DNA of 64,000 nucleotides from positions 1,384,721-1,448,720 of the forward strand of contig NZ_SJPI01000002.1 in the NCBI RefSeq assembly GCF_007859865.1. Direction: 5' to 3'. Made by a program: the position numbers and the translations under genes. This document shows, piece by piece, positions 1-11,600 of this stretch. The notes under the pieces are model-generated. The model did not search any database. It was given only the letters and a program-made list of their open reading frames with translations, and was not told the DNA's origin. This DNA comes from Rubripirellula amarantea. Its GTDB lineage: Bacteria; Planctomycetota; Planctomycetia; Pirellulales; Pirellulaceae. Each line of letters opens with the position of its first letter. Position 1 is the first letter of the stretch.

Positions 1-470
1 TTGAACCGGCACGAATGTCACTGACTAAGGTCGTGCCCGCCTCGGTTCCATCGGACTTCCATAGTTCTCGACCATGGGTGTCATCAATGGCCGTGAAGAA
101 CAGCGTTCCACCAAAATTAGTAAGTTGACCTGGACTAGACGAATTGCTTCCCGTCCGAATGTCGGTGACCAGACTGGTGCCCGCCTCGGTTCCGTCTGAT
201 TTCCAAAGCTCGCTACCATTGGCTTCATCACTGGCTCGGAAAAATAGCGTTCCTCCCACATTGGTCAGGAAAGCGGGAGAGGAGCTGGAGGTACCCGGCC
301 AAATATCGGATACCAACGTCGTTCCGGCCGCGGTACCGTCGGTGCTCCAAAGCTCGCTGCCCGTGTCGGGCGTGAAAGCAGTGAAAAACAGCAGGCTACC
401 GACCTCCGTCACATTACTGATGCTTGAACCCGAGATTTCAGGCAGCGAGTTGATGTCCAACAACAATTCG
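1..470 (-). repeat. ELWxxDGT repeats, 144-bp period, protein C
   Basis: Three copies of a 48-residue unit are visible: GSELWSTDGTAAGTTLV, GSELWKSDGTEAGTSLV and GRELWKSDGTEAGTTLV. The repeated bases at 57-60, 201-204 and 345-348 give an exact 144-base period. ELWxxDGT repeats probably build a beta-propeller or solenoid. The array runs off the left edge, so the copy number is unknown. Confidence 0.85.
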
Positions 471-2623
471 AACGCACCATCGACATAGCGTGATTCCACC
501 GCACCGACGTCCACGACGTCGTTGTGAACCCGTTTGAAACTCTCACCGCGTTGGTCGAACTCAATTGGGCTGTACACGATCGCTGGGTTACCCGCGTTGA
601 TTACCGGGCTGCCTGCCTCAATCGCGTGAGTGCGGGTCGGGCCGCCAAAGTTCCCCAGGTCTGTCAGGCCGAGATCGGTGACGACTTGGTTGTTCGTGCC
701 ACTGATGGTGCTGGTTATGGTGAACAGGTTGTAGTCACCGATAAACGTACCGCCCCCGCTGACATCGCCCTGGACGATTGAGTTATCGATGGTCGTTGAT
801 GCCGTATTGCCGCGATGGATCGCGTCACCCTCGGTTCCCGCCGATCCGCCAACGATGGTCGAAAGGTCGATGTCAAGCGCGGAGCCATTGGAAGTGAACA
901 GGTTGCCGCCGCGATCGGTAGCCTCGTTCCCCGAAAAGGTACTTTGAACGATGTCGACGACGTCACCGTTGTAGAAACCGCCACCATTTGCCGCAGCGTT
1001 GTCAGCGATCGTACTTTCGCTCAATGTGAGAGTACCGGTGCTGTAGATAGCTCCCCCGCGAGATTGCGTGGCGCTGCCTGTGATCTCAATTTGTTGGAGC
1101 GTTAGATCTTCGACACTTCGAATCGCGCCCCCATCGCCACTAGTCACGTCACCACCGGTCAGCGTCACACCGCTGATGCTGACGTTCAAGTCGGTGCCCG
1201 TCGAATCGTCGACGTCAAAGATGCGAAAGCCATCTTGGGTGTTGAAGATTCCGTCGGTGCCGTTACCCGCATCGATCGTTAATCGGTTGGCACCCGGGCC
1301 GGTGATCGTGACATCTTCGGTGATCGTGGGCAGCTGGCTGGCCAGCGAGATCGTCTCGGCAAATTGGAATAGCGGGCCAATCGTGATTGCGTTGTCACCG
1401 GCGATCGTGTTGCTCAGGTTGATCGCTTCACGAAGGCTCAGGTTCCCCAGCGAGTAGTCGCCATCATCAGTGTCCGAGGTCGAATCGACGACCAACTGGA
1501 ACTCGTAGGCACCAATGTCGATTCTGGTTCCTTCCACGCGCCGATACGGTTTACCGCGTTGGTCGAACTCGCTGGCGCTAAATGTAATTGCTGGGTCGCC
1601 AGAATTTAAAGCCGCACTGGTCGACAAAATGGCGTGAGTCTTTGTCGGTCCACCGTTGTCCGCCAACAGCAAAAGCCCAGGTGGCGTGCTAGTTTGGTTG
1701 CCGGTGCCTGAAATGACGACCGACGATGAAAAGATGTTGTAGTCACCACTAAGCGATCCACCGCTGGCCGATGCGGAACCATCGAAGATCGAATTCGACA
1801 CGGTTGTCGTCGCGCTGACACTAGCGAATGTCGATCCACCCAGCGCCGTGTTGGCGGCCAGTGTGCTTTGCTCGATGATCGCTGCGCTGCCATTCGCATT
1901 AAAGATCCCGCCACCACCGTTGGCAAAGTTGCCCGATACCGTGCTGCGTTGGACGGTGGTTGTCCCCTGATTGAATATCGCGCCACCATTTTCACCAATG
2001 GTGACACCATCATCCACCGCGTTACCTGACAACGTACTGGCGACGATCGACAAGACACCCAAGGTTGTGTTGGCGATGCCACCACCGCTGGTCTGAGATG
2101 CGTTCGTATCGACCACACTTTCAGTCAGTGTCAGCGTCTCGTTGTTCAGGATCGCGCCACCGCTGGCGACTGCGTCACCACCGGTGAACGTGATCCCGCT
2201 GATCGATACATTGATCGACGTTCCCGTGCTATCGTTGACTTCCAAAATCCGATATCCATCGGCTGTGTTGAACGTGTTGTCCGTTCCATCACCCGCGTCG
2301 ATGGTCAGGTTGTTGGCCCCGGTTCCCGTGATCGTCAGTGCATCGGTGATTGTGGGTAGCTGGCTGGTGATGTTGATTGTTTGCGGAGAATCAAACAGCG
2401 GTCCAAATACAATCTCGTCCGCCCCTGCCATCGAGTTGGCCAAAGTGATCGCTTCCCGCAACGAAACGTTGCCAGCCGTCGTGTTGCCGTCGACAACATC
2501 GTTGTTCAGGTCCACCTGCACCGATGCGAGCAACCGTCGTGACTCAAGCGATTCGACGATCATCTTGCGTTTGCGAAAAGCTTGACGAAGGCGTTGGCGG
2601 AGACTTCGTTGCGTTTTACTCAT
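1..2623 (-). CDS. Protein C: LEPR-XLL giant secreted protein with choice-of-anchor Q beta-helix units and ELWxxDGT repeats (3' end outside window)
   Basis: An open frame runs from the ATG at 2623 to the left edge (874 codons) with no stop, so the gene continues beyond the window. The N-terminus is basic (MSKTQRSLRQRLRQAFRKRK) and is followed by a LEPR-XLL-type motif, ESLESRRLLAS (about residues 24-34). Two tandem right-handed beta-helix units of the planctomycete 'choice-of-anchor Q' type come next (about 35-376 and 377-712). Both show NVSLREAI/NLSLREAI, TIDAG.GTD, VSISG.T.TGGD, STxSGN and NGGPT/FGGPTRTHAI. From about residue 713 there are ELWxxDGT repeats. The frame was checked at several points (codons at 2623, 1495, 1189 and 4). 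The start overlaps the stop of the upstream giant gene by 8 bases, suggesting translational coupling. The product is probably an exported structural or surface protein; its function is unknown. Confidence 0.9.
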   Translation of the reverse strand, partial: MSKTQRSLRQRLRQAFRKRKMIVESLESRRLLASVQVDLNNDVVDGNTTAGNVSLREAITLANSMAGADEIVFGPLFDSPQTINITSQLPTITDALTITGTGANNLTIDAGDGTDNTFNTADGYRILEVNDSTGTSINVSISGITFTGGDAVASGGAILNNETLTLTESVVDTNASQTSGGGIANTTLGVLSIVASTLSGNAVDDGVTIGENGGAIFNQGTTTVQRSTVSGNFANGGGGIFNANGSAAIIEQSTLAANTALGGSTFASVSATTTVSNSIFDGSASASGGSLSGDYNIFSSSVVISGTGNQTSTPPGLLLLADNGGPTKTHAILSTSAALNSGDPAITFSASEFDQRGKPYRRVEGTRIDIGAYEFQLVVDSTSDTDDGDYSLGNLSLREAINLSNTIAGDNAITIGPLFQFAETISLASQLPTITEDVTITGPGANRLTIDAGNGTDGIFNTQDGFRIFDVDDSTGTDLNVSISGVTLTGGDVTSGDGGAIRSVEDLTLQQIEITGSATQSRGGAIYSTGTLTLSESTIADNAAANGGGFYNGDVVDIVQSTFSGNEATDRGGNLFTSNGSALDIDLSTIVGGSAGTEGDAIHRGNTASTTIDNSIVQGDVSGGGTFIGDYNLFTITSTISGTNNQVVTDLGLTDLGNFGGPTRTHAIEAGSPVINAGNPAIVYSPIEFDQRGESFKRVHNDVVDVGAVESRYVDGAFELLLDINSLPEISGSSISNVTEVGSLLFFTAFTPDTGSELWSTDGTAAGTTLVSDIWPGTSSSSPAFLTNVGGTLFFRASDEANGSELWKSDGTEAGTSLVTDIRTGSNSSSPGQLTNFGGTLFFTAIDDTHGRELWKSDGTEAGTTLVSDIRAGS
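485..1494 (-). repeat. Choice-of-anchor Q beta-helix unit 2 of protein C
   Basis: A second copy of the same fold: VVDSTSDTDDGDYSLGNLSL, VSISGVTLTGGD, GGAIYS, STFSGN, FGGPTRTHAI, DQRGESFKRV and DVGAVESRY. It aligns motif by motif with unit 1, showing an internal duplication. Confidence 0.8.
1495..2520 (-). repeat. Choice-of-anchor Q beta-helix unit 1 of protein C
   Basis: About 340 residues, opening with VQVDLNNDVVDGN and NVSLREAITLANS and closing with DQRGKPYRRV then DIGAYEFQ. In between are short rungs such as GGAILN, GGGIAN, STLSGN and GGGIFN, typical of a parallel beta-helix. Unit 2 follows directly with the same order of motifs. Confidence 0.8.
2519..2623 (-). other. N-terminal basic stretch plus LEPR-XLL motif of protein C
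   Basis: Residues 1-35 contain about eleven Arg/Lys residues and then ESLESRRLLAS. LEPR-XLL motifs sit near the N-terminus of many very large planctomycete proteins and are thought to relate to export or sorting. No hydrophobic Sec-type signal core is visible. The same arrangement opens protein A, which supports both start choices. Confidence 0.75.
2616..2623 (-). promoter_or_regulatory. 8-base stop/start overlap between proteins A and C
   Basis: The end of A (GAG TAA) and the start of C (ATG AGT AA) overlap as ATGAGTAA. Only a weak GGA lies upstream of the ATG, so termination-reinitiation coupling is the likely way C is translated. It also shows that A and C share an operon. Confidence 0.75.
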
Positions 2624-5600
2624 CTGGATTCCAATCTTCGAAAATTTGGTCGACGGCTAGGTCGGACGTAACACGGCTTAGTGGTAGAGCATCGAAGTCA
2701 CTATCTGACTCGGTGCGAGGATCGTTCGCTAAAAGCGCAGCGATGGCTTTATCGGTAGGGCTGGCGTCACTCTCGTTCATCCAGAACGAAATGTTCTCTT
2801 GGTCGACCGGTGCGACAGAGGTCGGAAGCGCAGCGACATCGATGGGGACGTTGACAAGATGACTTTCCATCTTCAAGTCGATCGCTGGTAATTCCGCAGA
2901 TACGCGAAGTATTCGATTTACGGTTTCTTCAGCATCCTGCTGCGAGAGTACTTCGCTGACGGCTGCGTCTTCGTTTCTTGCAAGCGGCAGTTCTGATGCC
3001 CCGCTTCCGACGATGATGTCCACCGTCGTGGTCGATGTGCGTAGATCAAACAAGTAGGCGCCACCGGTGTTGTTGTTGGGTCGGTTGTCGAGCCAAGAGC
3101 CGATCACCGCTGAATCACCGCCCAGAGCAACGCTGATTCCATACTCATCACGCGTGGTGACTTGCTCATTGATCAGAATGCGAGTTTCACTCCACACGCC
3201 ATTCGATTGTTCGAACAGGTACGCGCGTCCTGAACTGTCACCACCTTGGTCCGCCTGAGTGGCTCCCACGGCAAGTCGCGTTCCTTCGAGCGAGACCGAC
3301 CAACCAAATCGGTCGCCTTGCAAACCGTCGCTGGCGAGAAGTTTTTGCAATTGCCCCCAGTTATCGGTGCCGCCGAGGTTCTGTTCGAACAGATACACCG
3401 AACCAAGTTGGTTCTTACCATTCTCGTCGTCTTGCCTTGCTCCCACGGCAAGAGTCCCACCGCTTATGGATACCGAGTATCCAAACTGATCTGCGACAAC
3501 TGAATCAGCAGGCTCGATCGCACTCAGTTCGCCCCAATTGCCAATGCCACCTGCATTGCGGCCAAACACGTAGACCGCACCGGTGTCCGTGCCAATTCCA
3601 TCGTGACGAAACGCTCCCACAGCAATCAGATCACCATCGATTGAAACGGATTGCCCAAAGCGGTCTCCCGCGGCCTGGGTGCTGCCAGTAATCTTTTTCA
3701 CTTGGCCCCAATTATCGATTCCGCCCTGGTTTCGCTCAAACACATAGGCGGCACCGGATGACGTGCCGACAGGGTCTGCAACGCTAGCACCAACAACGAT
3801 CGTATCGCCCGATAGTGCTACCGAGCGACCGAACAGGTCACGATTAAAAGTGTCATTTCCAGACAACTTCTTAACCAAGCCCCAATTATCGGCACCGCCA
3901 TGATTGCGCTGGAATACGTAGATCGCACCTGATCGGAATCCATTACTTGGATCCGTTTCTGCGCCAATTACGATTGTGTCCCCGTCAATAGCCACACTAC
4001 TACCGAAGTGACCACGAAGCCCTGACGCATCCAACGACCCGGTCAAGTGAGCGACCTCAGTCCACGTCGATTCTCCTGTTTTCTGATAGACGTAAGCTGA
4101 ACCCGCATCGCTAATTCCGTCCGGGTCATCTAAGAACGATCCTACGACGGCAAACTCACCATCCACCGCGGTCGCGTATCCGAAACGGTCGCCAGCACTC
4201 GCGCCAGTGTTGGTCAATTCAACGTCTTGAATCGCAACGGTGTACTCAAACGAATCTGAACCGGTGAATCCAGCATTGGGTGTGTAGGTGATCGTCCCGT
4301 CGCCGTTATCCGTCACGGTTCCGTTGGCAGCACTGCCTACACTTAGCACTTCGATCTCGCCGGTCGGCAAGTCATTATCTAAGACCGGAATCATCACGGA
4401 TGTATTGACCGGTGTAATGACACTGTCAGGATTAGCGAGCGGCAAATCACTTTCGCCCACAACAACCACCGAGGCGGTCGCAGTCGATTCGATTCCATCA
4501 CGGTCACGTATCGTGTACTCGAATGAATCCGTTGCCGTTTCGCTGGAATCCAAGTTGTCGAACTGACCATTGGGATCGTATTCGTAACTTCCGTCCGAAT
4601 GTACTGTCACCAAAGCACCAGAGGGCAAGACGACTTGCTTGCCGACGACGGTCGCGTCACCGTTGACCGCGATGACGAAGGTTTGGTCGTCGAGGTCTTT
4701 CTCCACATCATTGGCTAACAGGCCCATCGCACGGTAGTGCGCCGAAACACGATCCAGATTAAGCGCTCTGTTGTACAACGCGACTTCGTCGATCACGCCT
4801 GTGAAGTAAGCACCTTCGACACCTGATACCGATCCATCATGGAACCGAGTGTTGGTTCGGTAAGCAGCGATCCCAATATCGCCACCATTGGGACTCAATC
4901 CGCCTCCCCCACCAAAGTTGGTAACGGCCGAAGCAACCAATACACCATTGACGTAAAGCGACATTTCAGGGCTGTCGAAAACAGCCACGACATGATACTT
5001 GATATTGCTATCCACATCGGTATTGATAAACACCGGCGATCCGTCGTAGACACCGAAGTAAAGCTTCCCACCATCGATGTACAAGCTAGATCCGATGTTC
5101 GTTCCACCTTGTTCGTAAAGAACTTGTCGCGATCTAACGTCATCAGCACGGAAGATCACTTCAAACGACTTCTCAAGTGCATCACCGGTGTAGGTGTTGA
5201 TCAGATCGCTATCCTCGACGGCAACAAAACCGTTGTTGCTGAAGTAGCGCGAACGATCCTGGCTTGCGCCGACCAAACTAGCCATCGTCTTTGAACTGCC
5301 GACGTACACTCCATCAGGCGAGATTGGTGACAGTTCGTTAGCAGCAACTGTCCCTTGTTGTTCGCCGAAACGCCAGTAAGCAACGGGTTGGTCCGCGAGC
5401 ACTTGATCGTCATATCCACCCTGACGAACGACCAGAGGAGCCGAAGCCGAAGCCGTCGCGATGTCGTCGCCCGCTTCGGGAGCGTCATTCACACCGTGAA
5501 TTTGGACCGTCAATGTCGAGGTTACATTGGACAGTTCATCAGTGATGATGTAGTCGAATGTTTCCGACAGAGTTTCGCCCGCGGAAAGCTGCTCTATCGC

Positions 5601-8600
5601 TGGGTGATTCAGGTCCAGCGTGTAAACGTAGTCACCGGTCAATCGATCCCAATCTAGCGAACCGTAGACCCCGATGATGTCGACGGAATCACTCGTCTCG
5701 CCATTGAGTTTACGAATCCGTTTGGTAGCACCCTCATCAACATCCGTGACACTTTCCAAGATGTTGCCACTGACGGTTGGCTGATCGGCCACGATTTCAG
5801 CACGTTCGAGCAGAGCGACGGGAACGTCATTGACCCCCGTGACCGCAATCGACACCGTTCCCTCGTCCATCAGTCCAGCTTCGTCAGCAATAACATAGGT
5901 GAACGTGTCCACCACGGTGTCACCATCGGCAAGGGCATTCAGATCGGCGGAGCCGGATGGGTCGTATCGGAGCAATCCGTTTGCGTCGACCGAAACGATG
6001 GCACCCCTGGTCGTGACGCCGGTGAAACTGGCTAACGTAAGCCGGTCAAGAATGCCTTGATCAGTATCGTTAAGTGCCAAGATCGAGCGTGATCCATTGC
6101 TTAGGTGACGAATCTCGAGCGGATCGAGTTTTCGATTCCAAATGGAAACGTCATCCAAGCTACCGACAAGAGATTGTCCTGCTTGGAATCCGCCACCGAG
6201 GCTATCTTGATCTTGACCCAAGAAGGTACCGCCGTTGCTGATCAATAGCGACGCTTGGTTGCTCAAAGCGCGGAATCCTTGCGAGACCCCATCGACAAAT
6301 AATTCGGCTTGGCTGCCTACCAGATCACGAACCACAGCAACGTGATGGAACTCGTCGTCCGCAATATCATCAATGGTCCAAATGGCACTAGAGCCATTGG
6401 CAAACAAACGCACGGCGGTGCTGCTGGCCAACGCCACTGAGAATTCTTCAAACTCGGTGGTGTTAGCGGCGCTAATTAGCGTTTGATAGCCCGTCTTGGT
6501 CGTTCTAACTCGGAACGTCGCTGTAATATCGTCCGCACCATTGAGGACGCTTCGCGGAAGTTCGACGTAGTCATCGTTGAACACCAACGCGGTGTTGCCA
6601 CTTAGATCGGTATCCCAGGCTGGCCCAATGCCAGCGTCAACCGTAATACTAAGTTGGTCGGGTCCACTATCGAGTGTCGTATTGCCGCTGCCTTCATCGA
6701 AAGTCAGCCGGAAACCTAGATCACGCGAAATTACCAACGTTGAATCTTCATCGGTAGCAAGAGCGACGTCATCAACCGCCACGGGTGCAACATCGACGAT
6801 GATTGCATCAACCAACACGATCGTTTCGCCTCCGTCTTGATCCGTGACGGTAACGGTTACTTGATAGGTTCCATCTTGAGGATACGTGTGAGTGCCCGAC
6901 AGCATTCCACTGGCGACATTGCCAGTTTCGGTCACGGTGCCATCACCCCAATCGATACTGTAGTCGTGTGTGTCATTAATTCCGGCGTCGACCACAGTTG
7001 CCGTCAGCGTCACTGCCGCATTCTCTTCGCCTCCAACGCTATCGACAGCGACGGTAGGTGCCGCATTGTCAACGACAATTGTCTGGCTCGCAGACCGGAC
7101 CAAATCTTCACCCATAAACGTGTCGGTCACTGTGATAGACAACGTAAACGAGCCATCCGCTGTCGCTGTAAAGCCGAACGCCTCAGGGTTTTCTACAACG
7201 TCGGTCGTAAAGGTTTCTGAACCGCTAGGCGTCACCGTCCAAACAACCACTCGTGATCCCAACTCAGTAACGGGCGGAAGTCCTGCCAAAGAGAAACGCA
7301 TCGCGTCGCCTTCGGCGGCAACCGTCGGAGCCACGATTGCGATGACGTCGGGTGGGCTAACACTGATGGATAGCGACTGTGACGACGACAGGGTTGTTGT
7401 GTCACCGGTGTACTGTAGATCCGTTAGCTCCATGGAAAACACAGTTGACGAATCATCACCGCTTGGCTGAACAAACCCAAAGGAATCGAACACACGTCCG
7501 CTGCTGGCTAGTCCAGTCACGGTCTCGGTGTTTCCGTCGATAGTGACTGCTAGCGTTCCACCGCCGACATTGGCGTCATAGTCAATTGACCAAGCGTAGG
7601 AACCCGCATCGAGTGTAAAGGCTGGTGTACCAGTGGAATTGCCCGCACGAAGCCGGTTGCCACTAAGGTTTCGCCAACCAACGCCAAAGGTGTCCGCGTT
7701 AGCCGTGAAGTCGTCTTTATCAAAGAAGCCAAACCGCAAGTTGGTCAACGCGTTATCGGGATTGTCAAAAGTAACCGTACCCGATGCCGAGAAGCTGTCG
7801 GTGGCAACATCCAGAAAAGTGTCCAAGCCCGTGTCCGCCAAGTATGCACCAGGCGACCTGGCTTGGAATTGTCCGCCCACTCTGACCGGATCAATGGCGG
7901 CATAGTCGTTTGCGTCTTCGTCGTTGTTAAGCCCGCTCCAGGCGAACAAATCGGATGTGAACACATCGGTGATTGTGAGATCAACATCGTAGACACCAGG
8001 AACCACCGGAACGAAGTCTAGCGTTTCATCAGTGCCGGTGACCAACGTTCCTGCGTTGGAACCAACGGTCCATGCATAAGACCGCTCGACGGAATCCGAT
8101 GTCCCTCGTAGCAAACCATCTGGCCCAGTCGGACTCGATTCATCGGCAGTCACTGTTACGACGTTGCCAGCCAGGAACTCTTGTTCCCACACATCAATGT
8201 CAGATGACTGCCACAGCGGTGCGTTCGCACCAAGCGTGACATCACGGGCATTCATGCTGGCATCGGCGGCCAAAGTTCCCTCGGCTTCATCCAATCGCAA
8301 CCACAACTCAAGTTGCGAATCCTCAAGGTCAATCGCACCTCCCGCTGATGCATTAATGTCCGTTGAGGGAAGCGCCCGCGTCCAAATGGCCAGGTCGGCC
8401 AAAGAACCCTGCAGGGAACGTCCGGCTACAAAGCCACCGCCAGCGGAAACTAGTTCTTGCCCAACGACAAAACCGCCGACCGGAATCGACAGATTCCCGA
8501 CTCCAGCAAAAGCCTTCTTACCATAGGAAACTCCGTCGACGAAAAGTTCAACCATGTCGTCGGTGGTAGTTCGAACGACTCCGACGTGGTGAAAGTCGCC

Positions 8601-11600
8601 ATCGCCTAAATCAGGTACCGACCAAGTGCGACCTAACGATCCGCCGAGCACGACGCGGACCGCGTTGCTAGACGGCAAACGGACCAAGAGTTCGTTAGCC
8701 CCAGACGCCGAAGCAGCACTCAAGATAGCTTGATTGGCCGTACCATCGGAAGTAATCCAGAACGTCGCTGTAAAGTCCGCGGCGCCGTCTAATGTTACTG
8801 AATCAAGCGTCAATTGATCATCATCAAACATCAGTGCGGCCGGCTGAAGCTGACCTTCACTTGGAGTGATCACGACGGACGGTGAAACGTTGATGCGTTC
8901 GGTGAACTTAGTCGTAACCAACGAGTCGTCTCGCACCGACAAAGTAATCTCGTAGCTGCCACTGTACTGCGGGATAAACTCAAACTCGGTGTCACTTGAC
9001 GCCAAGATCCGCTGCCCGTTGTTCGCGACCACTTCCCAGTGATAAATCAAACGATCATCGATGCCGGCATCGGATGCACCTGACGCGTCAAACGAAATCG
9101 CGGAACCGACAACGTAAGGGCCGGGCTGCGTATTGAGACCGCTAATCGACGGAGCGGCGTTGCCAACGGTAAAGGTCGTCGAAACCGCGTCTTGCCCACC
9201 GTCTTGGTCCGAAATCGTTGCCGAAAGTGTGTACACCCCGTCGTCAATCGGAACATACATCGGCGTGAACACGTCCGGTGAATCATCGGACCACAGGCTT
9301 GGGGCGCCCAAGAATCGAACTTCACTTAGCCCGACGAACGACGCGTTTCCACTAACGTCATAATTGCTGTCCACCTCGATACGAACGAATCGAACGCCGT
9401 CGGCCAGTCCGTTCAAGCTGAACGATTGCGAAGGTTCGGCGTCCGAACCACCGGCCCGTTCCAGTATCGCATCCGCAACGATCAACTCGAGCTCTGCTTC
9501 GGTTTCACCAACGTAGACGTCGAACTGCTGGACGCCGTATCGGGTATTGTCAACTCCGACAAGACTTTCATTGAACTGCCAAATCAGAAGTTCGTCCAAA
9601 TCGAACGTCGATCCCAGATCGTATTGAATGTAGGCATCCTCAACGTCACCGCTAACACCAACATAGGGTGACGTCGCCCACATTCCGTCGAGGAAGACTT
9701 GGTCATGCGTGCTGCTGCCGATGGGAGACTGAAGGTTCAGACCACTGCCATCCACCGTTCGGGATGCCGCGTTGGCAAAGTTAAGGATGCTGCTAGCGGT
9801 AGCAAATGCCGGACTAGGAGTGACGACCCCCAAGATCTTCGCGTCATAACCACCAGCGGCCAAGTCATTCGCGACGGGGCCACTTCCTTCATTGAAGGAC
9901 CAGTACCCAACCAAGTTCGGCGAATTGTTCGGCACGCTGCCATCATCCAGGTCCGCGATTTCAGCGGCTCGCAATGCGCGGTTCCAAACTCGGAATTCGT
10001 CGATGCCGCCAAAGAACGAAGATTGACCAGAGAAGTCAGCACCGATGACAAGTTGTCCGCCATCGTCGCGGTATCCGATATCGGAGGTTTCAAATTTGGG
10101 TTCCAGGTCGCCGTTGATATACAAGCGAGTGCCGCTGGTCGGGTCCATCACTACGGCGACGTGTTGCCATTGGTCAAAGACGACGGGCTCGGACGTTACC
10201 AATTCACTTAGGCCCGTGTCGACGATCCAATTGACTCCGTCGTGTCGCAATGACCACCCGCCACCCCCAGTATTCGCGCTATCAAACACGTAACCCGATG
10301 ATGCGGTCGGCTTGACCCACGCTTCAAAAGTAGCACCGCTCGACGTGTCACTTTGATCGAGCGCCCAGCCCGTATCGACGAATCCAGTCCCATTGATGGA
10401 AATTGATCCGCGTGACAGATCGGTTGATCGGCCCGAGGGATCTGTGATGCTGAACCGACGCGCCAATTCTTTGGCGTCACTTCCACTGGCTTCGTCAATG
10501 ATGAAGCGATCCACTTCGACTTGACTGTTACCGTCGCCAACAAGAATCGGTACTTCGACGCGTACATTGCTAAGCGGAGTCCAAAGGCCGTTCTGGGCAG
10601 GGTCACTCGGGTCGATGAACGTCATCGATCCGTAATTCGAATTCGTAAGCGCACCTTGCGAGAACTTGGCCTGCATCAACTCGCCACCGCCAAATTCGTA
10701 GTAAACAATCGCGATTTCGTAATCGCCTGCTGCAAGGTTGATAGAGTCGACACGGTTTTGAAGGCCATGAACCCCTAGGTTATCGACGATCAATTCGCTG
10801 CCTTGGAACGTGCCGTCTTGATTGGCGTCGATCCAAATGGCACTGCCATCATCGCTGCGCGTCCCAAAAGAAACATCACCCGCCTCAAGCAGACTCCCGC
10901 TACCAACTTCGCCAACCGTGACCGTTCCCACCCATGCACCCGCAAAGAAGTCTGGACCAAGGGTTAGTCCTGAACGCGAGTCAGCATCGGAGGCGTTATA
11001 GTTCAGTTCGGTGTCAAGGAGTCTTGAGCTATCCGGCACGACCGACAATAGACTCGTCGCATTGACGGATTCATCGATAGGATTCAAATTTCCATCGCCG
11101 AATGTTCCATCGAACCAAAATTCGTTGAGCCCGTTGAACTCTGGTGCACCGAGCGTGATCGTTTGTCCTTCGGTAACACCTGAACCACCATTGGCGAGAT
11201 CAAGGTCAACAGCGGCGGCAATGACCGGAGCGGTATTTCGAATCAGTATGGGGAAGCGATAGTTACGAACCGCCACGATGGCGGTCCCATTGTCATTAGC
11301 AACAAAGGATGCCGGCGAAGCCAAGCCAAGTGCGTCGGTGGCGCCTTCGACGGACCAAGGAGCTGTATTGTCGACAAACCATGTCGCGCCCTCAAGATCG
11401 CCGTCCACGCCGTTGCCACTGCTGTCGACCGCAAGGATTCCCGAGCCGGAATCAAGTTCCCAATGAGCAATCAGGCTTCCTGAATTTCCAGATTCGTTCG
11501 TCGCTGCGATATCCCCACGGAAGACCTTGGCAACCTCCTGGATCGTAAGACTACGATTCCAAACCGCGAGATCAGCAATCGAACCGTCAAGGAATTGTCC

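Noticed and set aside
9699-10211. 170-residue + strand ORF
   Set aside because: Antisense to LamG A5 and the start of the F5/8C-like domain.
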